Below, piece after piece: positions 7,941 to 12,792 of a stretch of DNA of 17,194 bases. The translations under genes and the position numbers were made by a program. Where the stretch lies: contig JAHENE010000011.1 in assembly GCA_024643305.1 (NCBI GenBank), positions 1 through 17,194 on the forward strand, read 5' to 3'. Source of the stretch: Thiobacillaceae bacterium. Its GTDB lineage: Bacteria > Pseudomonadota > Gammaproteobacteria > Burkholderiales > Thiobacillaceae. The stretch's first letter is position 1. Each line of letters opens with the position of its first letter. A model generated the notes under the pieces. That model made no database searches, was not told the DNA's origin, and saw only the letters and a program-made list of their open reading frames with translations.

Positions 7941-8324
7941 TCAAACCATTCCAAGCGCATAAATCTCGTTGGCCGTTCTTCTCGCCTCAACCAGCATCAT
8001 TCCAAGGTTCGCGCTGGGCCGCGACACCACCGCAAGCACTGCTTTCTCGCCGATGCGCAAAAGCAGCACATAACCTTCCTCGCCGTGGATCAGGATTTGC
8101 CGGAGCCTACCCCGGCTCAATTCGGTCGAAGCCTTTTCACCCAGAGAAAGAAGCGTCGCACAGATTGCACCCAGCCTCACACTGTTGACACCATCACCCA
8201 ACACCGTTGCCAGGCTGTGTCCGTCTCGAGACATGACAGCAGAAGCCTGAATATCCGAGGAGGTGGCGTTCAGGTTCTTCAGTATCGGGGTAACGGTATT
8301 CTGTATTGCGCTCTTGTCTGTCAC
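7941..8324 (-). CDS. Roadblock/LC7-domain protein A
   Basis: A 127-residue single-domain roadblock/LC7 protein. Members of this family (such as MglB) bind Ras-like GTPases and act as GAP or scaffold. Visible features are the N-terminal helix (ILKNLNATSSDIQASAV), the strand turn VMSRDGHSLATVL, a long central helix (about 50-69), the strand pair RQILIHGEEGYVLLLRIG then AVLAVVS, and the closing helix with SANLGMMLVEARRTANE. The start is GTG at 8324-8322, supported by AAGGA (8332-8336) 7 bp before it; no better ATG exists in frame. It follows a second roadblock-like gene and lies downstream of a small GTPase gene in the same run, its expected partner. Confidence 0.9.
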   Translation of the reverse strand: MTDKSAIQNTVTPILKNLNATSSDIQASAVMSRDGHSLATVLGDGVNSVRLGAICATLLSLGEKASTELSRGRLRQILIHGEEGYVLLLRIGEKAVLAVVSRPSANLGMMLVEARRTANEIYALGMV

Positions 8325-8331
8325 CGCAGTT

Positions 8332-8336
8332 TCCTT
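8332..8336 (-). promoter_or_regulatory. Ribosome binding site supporting a GTG start
   Basis: AAGGA on the minus strand, 7 bp before the GTG at 8324-8322 of the roadblock gene. It supports the non-ATG start. Confidence 0.55.
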
Positions 8337-8367
8337 GTTTCCTTGTTTAAGGGTTATTACGGGAAGT

Positions 8368-8395
8368 GCGGGGCCGGACTAAAATCCGGTCCCGC
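8368..8395 (-). terminator. Strong intergenic stem-loop between the two roadblock genes
   Basis: Arms 8368-8378 (GCGGGGCCGGA) and 8385-8395 (TCCGGTCCCGC) pair over 11 bp with one G-T position and a 6-nt loop. It lies in the 79-bp gap between two codirectional genes. No T-run follows on the minus strand, so it may be a leaky terminator, an attenuator or an RNA-processing element rather than a full stop. This would set different levels for upstream and downstream genes. Confidence 0.5.
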
Positions 8396-8403
8396 ATGCG
8401 GTT

Positions 8404-8808
8404 TTAGGCCGCAGCTTCCAGAGACGGCATTGCCTGGCGAGCCTTGGTAATAACCATGCCCAGGTTGGCGCTCTTGCGACACACGAAGCAGGCTACTTGC
8501 TCTTCGTTTTTCTTGGCCCGCAAAAAAACATGGATCAGGTTGTCGCTGTTGACCATGACTTCCTGGAAGTAATGGTGCTTGTCACCAGTGGTGCCGCGTG
8601 CCTTCTTGAAAATGTTTTCAATGGCTGTCACGTTGCCGCCCTGGAACAGGTCGGCGGTAGCAGCTGCCAGCAGGTCCATGACTTCGTTGGGATGGGAATC
8701 CACGGTTTTAACGCCGAGCAGCATGCCCGAGGCCAGATCGACATAACCACCGGCCACGCACTCGGGAACGGTGCTGATTGCACTTGCTAAAGCTTGATCG
8801 AGAGACAT
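8404..8808 (-). CDS. Roadblock/LC7-like protein B
   Basis: A 134-residue soluble protein that I read as a divergent roadblock/LC7 member. It has an N-terminal helix, a strand turn GGYVDLASGMLLGVKT in the place of the usual turn, a central helical part with HPNEVMDLLAAATADLF, a strand region (HHYFQEVMVNSDNLIHVFLR, then EQVACFVCR) and a closing helix with SANLGMVITKAR. The closing SANLGM-x3-AR is shared with the neighbouring roadblock protein A. The turn between helices is longer (FKKARGTTGDKHHY). An AAGGAG box lies 8 bp before the ATG. It follows the ABC-phosphatase gene by 27 bp. A role with the GTPase is inferred from family and context. Confidence 0.8.
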   Translation of the reverse strand: MSLDQALASAISTVPECVAGGYVDLASGMLLGVKTVDSHPNEVMDLLAAATADLFQGGNVTAIENIFKKARGTTGDKHHYFQEVMVNSDNLIHVFLRAKKNEEQVACFVCRKSANLGMVITKARQAMPSLEAAA

Positions 8809-8835
8809 TTATAAAACTCCTTCTGTTGGTTGATT

Positions 8836-10176
8836 TCAGTTAGCGGCCTTTTTCTTCGGCCGACGGCTTCCCTGATGACCCGCGAGCGATTCCGCGAATC
8901 TTTCAAGAAACTTTACTTGCTCTTCGGATTGCACCCATTTGGATTCAAACCGTCGAACAAACTCCAGTGCATCGAGGGCAGACTTGCCCTCCATGATGAG
9001 ATGCGATGCCAGCATGGTGCCGGTTCTACCCAGCCCTGCGCGGCAGTGGTAGGCAACTGCCTGCCCCTGTGCCATCAGGCCGGAAACGTGGCGGCACATT
9101 TGCGCGGTCTCTTCAATACCCGGCGCATGCATATCCTTGATGGGCATGTGGATGCCTTCCATGCCGTGTTGTTTGAGCAACTCCGGCTCGACGGGCTTGG
9201 TGGTAAGCGAAACCAGCGTTTTGATCCCGACGCGCTTCAGCGCCTCCAGGTCGTAATCGATATCCTGAACGATGCCGGGTCTTGGTGTGCCGGCCAGTAT
9301 CCCTTTCTTCACCCATGTAAACCCGCGCGGCCCAAGTGCTTCACGCACATAGTTGGTCGCCGCTTCAGGCAGCACCGGCAGATAGGCATGCATGGATTCG
9401 TCGATATCTTCTGGCTTGGCATCGGGAGAAGGCAAGCTGCATGTGCCCGTGCGTACGAAATTTTCGAGCAGCGGGGATACCGGCTCCGAGAAAAACTGAG
9501 TTGCCGGGGCACAGTGCTGCACCGTGCCGCCTGCAAGCAACGCTGTTACGCCTCCGAGTTCCAGCGCGTCTTTCTGATTGTGCGACACCACAAGCACCCC
9601 GCGCTTTTCGCTCTGATTTTTCAGGAATTTAAGCAACGGGAGCGCGTCTTCCCATTCAAGATTGGCCGTTGGTTCGTCCACGCAAAGCAGCCTGGGGTTG
9701 GCGGCCACCGTGCGGGCGATTGCCAGGTGCCTTTGCATCCCGAGAGGGAGGTCCACCACCGGCTTGTTTAGGCTGTCCAGCAGCTTCTCCAAGCCTGCCT
9801 CCACCAGCATTTTTTTCGCCACGTCGCGTTTTGCTGACATGGTCAAGCTGCCGCGCTCTGGCAGGTCATTGATGATATTTTCCTGCACCGTGGACATGAG
9901 CAGACGGGCATTCTGCGCGACCAGCGCCGGGGCATTGTCAGTCCCGATGGGTGCGCCCAGATAATCAGCATCCCCCCAGCTCCTGAATGCACCAACGGCC
10001 TGGTTGATGCCGGCCACCGTCCTCAGCAACGTGGACTTGCCCGTACTCATTGGCCCCATGACCACCAGCACGCCCGGCCCGTCAATTTGCAGATTGACGG
10101 CATTCAGCACGATGCGGTCGCCGAAAGCGACACCAAATTCGCGCAGAGAGAGAATGGGGGTTGAATCGTTCATCAT
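8836..10176 (-). CDS. ABC-type ATPase fused to a dual-specificity phosphatase
   Basis: A 446-residue soluble fusion. Residues 8-230 form an ABC ATPase: Walker A GPMSTGKST (41-49, Lys47), Q-loop Gln88, Walker B RLLCVDEPT (Asp167, Glu168) and H-loop His199. The signature is degenerate, LPLGM (143-147) instead of LSGGQ, though QRHLAIAR follows normally. Residues about 270-432 resemble a dual-specificity/tyrosine phosphatase with the CX5R loop HCRAGLGRTGT (Cys378, Arg384) and a probable general acid Asp348 in MPIKDMHAP. Both active sites look complete. A basic tail (RRPKKKAAN) closes the protein. No ABC permease lies nearby, so a transport role is doubtful; an ATP-gated phosphatase of a phosphorylated protein or small molecule is a guess. 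The start is ATG-ATG at 10176/10173 with no clear ribosome binding site. It lies between the GTPase and roadblock genes. Confidence 0.9.
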   Translation of the reverse strand: MMNDSTPILSLREFGVAFGDRIVLNAVNLQIDGPGVLVVMGPMSTGKSTLLRTVAGINQAVGAFRSWGDADYLGAPIGTDNAPALVAQNARLLMSTVQENIINDLPERGSLTMSAKRDVAKKMLVEAGLEKLLDSLNKPVVDLPLGMQRHLAIARTVAANPRLLCVDEPTANLEWEDALPLLKFLKNQSEKRGVLVVSHNQKDALELGGVTALLAGGTVQHCAPATQFFSEPVSPLLENFVRTGTCSLPSPDAKPEDIDESMHAYLPVLPEAATNYVREALGPRGFTWVKKGILAGTPRPGIVQDIDYDLEALKRVGIKTLVSLTTKPVEPELLKQHGMEGIHMPIKDMHAPGIEETAQMCRHVSGLMAQGQAVAYHCRAGLGRTGTMLASHLIMEGKSALDALEFVRRFESKWVQSEEQVKFLERFAESLAGHQGSRRPKKKAAN

Positions 10177-10253
10177 TTATTTAACCGGGGGAGTTTTTAA
10201 CATCGTCACCAGTCTCAGTAACTCCATATGTCCAAAGTCATATATCTTTCGGC

Positions 10254-10790
10254 CTACTGCTTGAGGCCCGGGTCCAGCGTATACAGCAGCGACTGGACCA
10301 GCGTGACGACATCTTCTGCCTTGCGTCCATCCACCTCAAATACGGGAACCCTGAAATTGCGTGTTGCCAGGCGCGCGACATAGTCATCGATATCCGGGCC
10401 CCTGTCCGGGCGCATGCGCGTCACGCCGATGGCCATGGAAGTCTTGTCAATGAATTCCTTGAAACTGTCGATGTAGAAATCCATCTCGTCCAGAGGGTTC
10501 TTGTTTTCATTGTTGAGCAGCAGAATCAGTCCGATGCCGCCCTCGGTGATGATCTCCCACATGAAATCGAAGCGCGCCTGGCCTGGCACTCCGTACAGGT
10601 GGATATGCTCTCCGCTGCCCAGCTCCATCAGGCCATAGTCCATCGCAACCGTGGTCTTGTCTTTCAGGTCCTTGACATCGTCGGTAGCGAATTCTTCCGT
10701 TGTGAACGGCTCGATGTCGCTGATGGAGGCAATGGAGGTAGTCTTGCCTGCGCCTACAGGGCCGGCGAAAACGATCTTGTAGACGTTCAT
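10254..10790 (-). CDS. COG2229-type small Ras-like GTPase
   Basis: A 178-residue single-domain GTPase of the bacterial COG2229/MglA-like kind, which works as a switch with roadblock proteins. The P-loop is GPVGAGKT (10-17, Lys16). A switch-I Thr is likely at 46 or 47 (DKTTVAMDYG). The G3 region reads YGVPGQARF (66-74), with no Asp of the usual DxxG but with the PGQ typical of this group. The G4 NKxD motif is not canonical; the equivalent strand reads GVTRMRPD (122-129). Its ATG overlaps the stop of the preceding receiver-like gene (ATGA), so translation is coupled. The two roadblock-type genes downstream are its natural partners. The cellular process it steers cannot be read from the sequence. 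Confidence 0.9.
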   Translation of the reverse strand: MNVYKIVFAGPVGAGKTTSIASISDIEPFTTEEFATDDVKDLKDKTTVAMDYGLMELGSGEHIHLYGVPGQARFDFMWEIITEGGIGLILLLNNENKNPLDEMDFYIDSFKEFIDKTSMAIGVTRMRPDRGPDIDDYVARLATRNFRVPVFEVDGRKAEDVVTLVQSLLYTLDPGLKQ

Positions 10791-11911
10791 TCGTCATCCT
10801 CCGCTGTCACGGCTGGCTTGCGGGAAAGAAGCTTCTTCATGATGGAGGAGAACAAGCCTCGCTCCTTGTGCTCGCTGACATCGGGCGCTTCCCAGATGCC
10901 ATCCACTTCACGCTTGGCTTTTCCTGACAGGCCTACCGCAAAAGCTGCGGTATACACACTGCACACTTCCGGCATAGGGATGTCCAGCGCTTCGGATATT
11001 TCACGGATGCTTTCCGCCTGGCGCATCCAGTAGGCAACGATGCGCATTTCATTGTCGGTGTATGAGAACCGCGTCAGGTTGGGCCAGCGGCGCAGGTAGA
11101 CGCGTTCGTCTGGGGTTACCTCCTTGGGCAGGCGTCCACGGCTGGTAGTGGTGCTCAGTTTCCACAGGAATGTTTCCTGGGGAACGCTATAGGTTTTTCC
11201 GGCAAAACGTTTTTTTGCATCGGCATGCGAGATGTATTCGACCGCCGGGCGCTGCAGACCAACTGTTGCCGAAAACCCTTCACCTTCATCCTTGTTGACG
11301 GCGGAAATTGCAAAGCCTCGCGCCTGGGATGAAGTCAGATTGGTCTCTATCGATTTACTCTTGCCGTCAACGCAAATGATCCGATCCCCGTAAAAACTGA
11401 TCACGGCAACCATGTCCCGCTGTTTTGACTCGGCCTCGGCGTCAAGCACCGTGCCCAGCAAATAGTCCTTGAGTTCAAAATAAAGCTTGTCTTCGCTCAC
11501 CGCCTGGGTTTCGGTCCGCCTTCTGTTGCCGCCGATACGGGCGCTCAGGGAGGAGGCGGCGCCTGCGGTTTTGATGCTGGCCGGCTCTAGGCTTACACCC
11601 GAAACCTCCTGGATCGCATCCAGCAAACGGCCCGCCGAAATCGGCTTTTGCAGAATCAGCGCATCGTCGAATTTGATATCGGCTTTTGTAGAAAGGCCGA
11701 TCGCACGAATGGAAGTGTTTTTACCCCGAATGGCGCGAAGACTGTTCAGGCATTTATCGAGATCAAGGTCAAGATCGAGTACGGCAATATCCGCCTCGTC
11801 CTCACCGGCCAAAGCAACCATATTGTTACCGCGGTGCTTGAGCACCAGCGACATGGACTGCCTGGTCCTGTCATCCATTTCGATCAAACACACTTTCACT
11901 TGTTCACCCAT
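10787..11911 (-). CDS. Receiver-like protein with winged-helix-like tail
   Basis: A 374-residue cytoplasmic protein, first gene of the minus-strand run. Residues about 4-105 look like a response-regulator receiver: acidic pair Asp13/Asp14, a strand AVLDLDLDLD with candidate phosphoacceptor Asp46 (Asp48, 50 and 52 follow), Ser74/Thr75, and Lys89 in LQKP. The middle part (about 140-260) I do not recognise. Residues about 283-330 (TDNEMRIVAYWMRQAESIRE and ISEALDIPMPEVCSVYTAAF) look like the small helical tail found in PATAN/DUF4388-type proteins, which often occur with GTPases and roadblock proteins. That match is from memory of the pattern. The ATG at 11911 has a weak ribosome binding site. Its end overlaps the GTPase start, so it may present an input signal to the GTPase. 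Confidence 0.75.
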   Translation of the reverse strand: MGEQVKVCLIEMDDRTRQSMSLVLKHRGNNMVALAGEDEADIAVLDLDLDLDKCLNSLRAIRGKNTSIRAIGLSTKADIKFDDALILQKPISAGRLLDAIQEVSGVSLEPASIKTAGAASSLSARIGGNRRRTETQAVSEDKLYFELKDYLLGTVLDAEAESKQRDMVAVISFYGDRIICVDGKSKSIETNLTSSQARGFAISAVNKDEGEGFSATVGLQRPAVEYISHADAKKRFAGKTYSVPQETFLWKLSTTTSRGRLPKEVTPDERVYLRRWPNLTRFSYTDNEMRIVAYWMRQAESIREISEALDIPMPEVCSVYTAAFAVGLSGKAKREVDGIWEAPDVSEHKERGLFSSIMKKLLSRKPAVTAEDDE

Positions 11912-11977
11912 TCCCTATATTCCCGGTTTTGTTTCTCTAGTTAATGTCTCCAAACCGACAACCAATAAATCTTGTTC

Positions 11978-12012
11978 TTTCGTGTAATGCTGTATCGGCA
12001 TATTACACGAAA
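11978..12012. promoter_or_regulatory. 11-bp perfect inverted repeat in the divergent promoter region
   Basis: TTTCGTGTAAT (11978-11988) and ATTACACGAAA (12002-12012) are exact reverse complements separated by 13 bp, so the half-site centres lie 24 bp apart. It lies 67 bp from the minus-strand start and 141 bp from the plus-strand start. It looks like an operator for a dimeric regulator. No T-tract or GC-rich stem supports a terminator. Confidence 0.55.
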
Positions 12013-12095
12013 ACATTAAAAACGCAAATTATTACAAATATGTTAACCACAAAACATTAATAGTGTTGTTTTCATGCATGACCACAATAATAATG

Positions 12096-12137
12096 TTGAC
12101 AATAATGTTAGATATGTTAAAAATGATGGCCTATATA
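12096..12137 (+). promoter_or_regulatory. Candidate promoter of the HTH-receiver gene
   Basis: A perfect TTGACA box lies at 12096-12101. The -10 element is unclear. TTAAAA at 12117-12122 gives a short spacer of 15 bp. TATATA at 12132-12137 is a better box but too far from TTGACA. The -35 overlaps one TAATGTT element, so a factor bound there could control access. Confidence 0.35.
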
Positions 12138-12152
12138 GACTAAACTCCGAGC

Positions 12153-12749
12153 ATGAACAGACCCAAGCCACCATCATCCGGCTTCTATACCTCTCGGGAG
12201 GCCGCCAAGATTCTTGGCGTATCCACCACGACCATCCAGTTGTGGGTGGAATCCGGCGTCCTGCCCGCATGGAAGACCGCCGGTGGCCACAGGCGCATTC
12301 CCAGCGATGCCGTGGAAACCATTTTGAACAAGCGCCATGCAACAACGGGCAAGGAGCCGGTCAAACACGTAAACAGCGTGCTGATCGTGGAGGACGAGCC
12401 CGTCCAGCGCGAGATATACCGCCTCAAGTTCGAGGAGTGGGGGCTGCCGGTGGAGCTTTACCTGGCAAAGGACGGCTTCGAGGGTTTGGTCATGGCGGGC
12501 AAGTATTCGCCCGATCTCATCATCTCCGACCTGTCCATGCCGGGCATGGATGGATTCGAAATGATCAAGCGGCTGGTGGAAAGCACGGAACTCCGCGCGC
12601 CCTTGATAATTGTGGTAACAGGTTTGAATGCCCTGGAAATCGAAGCATTTGGCGGTCTGCCTGAAGGCGTTCCGGTTTATTCCAAACCGGTTCCCCTTGG
12701 CGCGCTCAAACCCATTGTGGAAAAAATAATCCAGGCTTCGGCCAGCTAA
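12153..12749 (+). CDS. Regulator with N-terminal MerR/excisionase HTH and C-terminal receiver
   Basis: A 198-residue regulator with reversed domain order. Residues about 10-62 form a MerR/excisionase-type winged helix: YTSREAAKILGVSTTTIQLW, then ESGVLPAWKTAGGHRRIP, with the usual GGHRRI wing. Residues about 75-195 are a receiver with Glu80/Asp81, phosphoacceptor Asp126 (ISDLSMPGMDG), Thr156 and Lys178 (SKPVP). All key residues are present, so phosphorylation is expected. Most response regulators carry the receiver first. The ATG at 12153 has no strong ribosome binding site. It lies 43 bp before the hybrid kinase, the probable phosphate source, and next to a divergent region with repeated elements it may bind. 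Confidence 0.9.
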   Translation: MNRPKPPSSGFYTSREAAKILGVSTTTIQLWVESGVLPAWKTAGGHRRIPSDAVETILNKRHATTGKEPVKHVNSVLIVEDEPVQREIYRLKFEEWGLPVELYLAKDGFEGLVMAGKYSPDLIISDLSMPGMDGFEMIKRLVESTELRAPLIIVVTGLNALEIEAFGGLPEGVPVYSKPVPLGALKPIVEKIIQASAS

Positions 12750-12781
12750 AGCAGGCTGGCAAAGCAAAAGACACCAATTCT

Positions 12782-12787
12782 GGGAGG
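12782..12787 (+). promoter_or_regulatory. Ribosome binding site supporting a GTG start of the hybrid kinase
   Basis: GGGAGG lies 5 bp before GTG 12793. The first in-frame ATG codons (about 12820) lack such a box, so the GTG start is preferred. Confidence 0.55.
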
Positions 12788-12792
12788 CGCAA

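Larger units (their letters stand above)
11912..12152. promoter_or_regulatory. AT-rich divergent intergenic region with repeated ACATTAA elements
   Basis: A 241-bp interval without a gene, clearly richer in A and T than the flanking coding DNA. AAAACATTAA occurs exactly at 12010-12019 and 12051-12060, 41 bp apart. Inverted relatives lie at 11941-11947 (TTAATGT), 12091-12097 and 12103-12109 (TAATGTT), and 12113-12119 (TATGTTA). A 10-bp palindrome TCATGCATGA lies near 12072-12081. The region must hold promoters for both the GTPase/roadblock run and the phosphorelay run. The repeats may be binding sites for a shared regulator, perhaps the HTH-receiver protein encoded next door. Confidence 0.55.

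Noticed and set aside
7300..7941. Possible CRISPR or tandem repeats in the short-gene region
   Set aside because: No regularly spaced repeat is seen; the interval is explained by a cysteine-cluster gene and a 49-codon gene.
8830..9771. A 313-codon plus-strand frame opposite the ABC-phosphatase gene
   Set aside because: The opposite strand carries ABC and phosphatase motifs through this stretch; the plus frame shows no motif.
8836..10176. Reading the ABC-phosphatase protein as part of an ABC importer
   Set aside because: No permease or binding-protein gene lies in the window, the signature motif is altered, and the protein is fused to a phosphatase.
10226..10264. ATATG/CATAT inverted repeat and a short GGCCT/AGGCC hairpin around the GTPase stop
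   Set aside because: Both stems are only 5 bp and lack a T-tract or clear promoter boxes, so neither a terminator nor an operator can be supported.
12153..12749. The excisionase-like HTH as a sign of a prophage or integrative element
   Set aside because: The HTH is joined to a complete receiver and lies in a phosphorelay run; no integrase, attachment repeat or phage gene is present.
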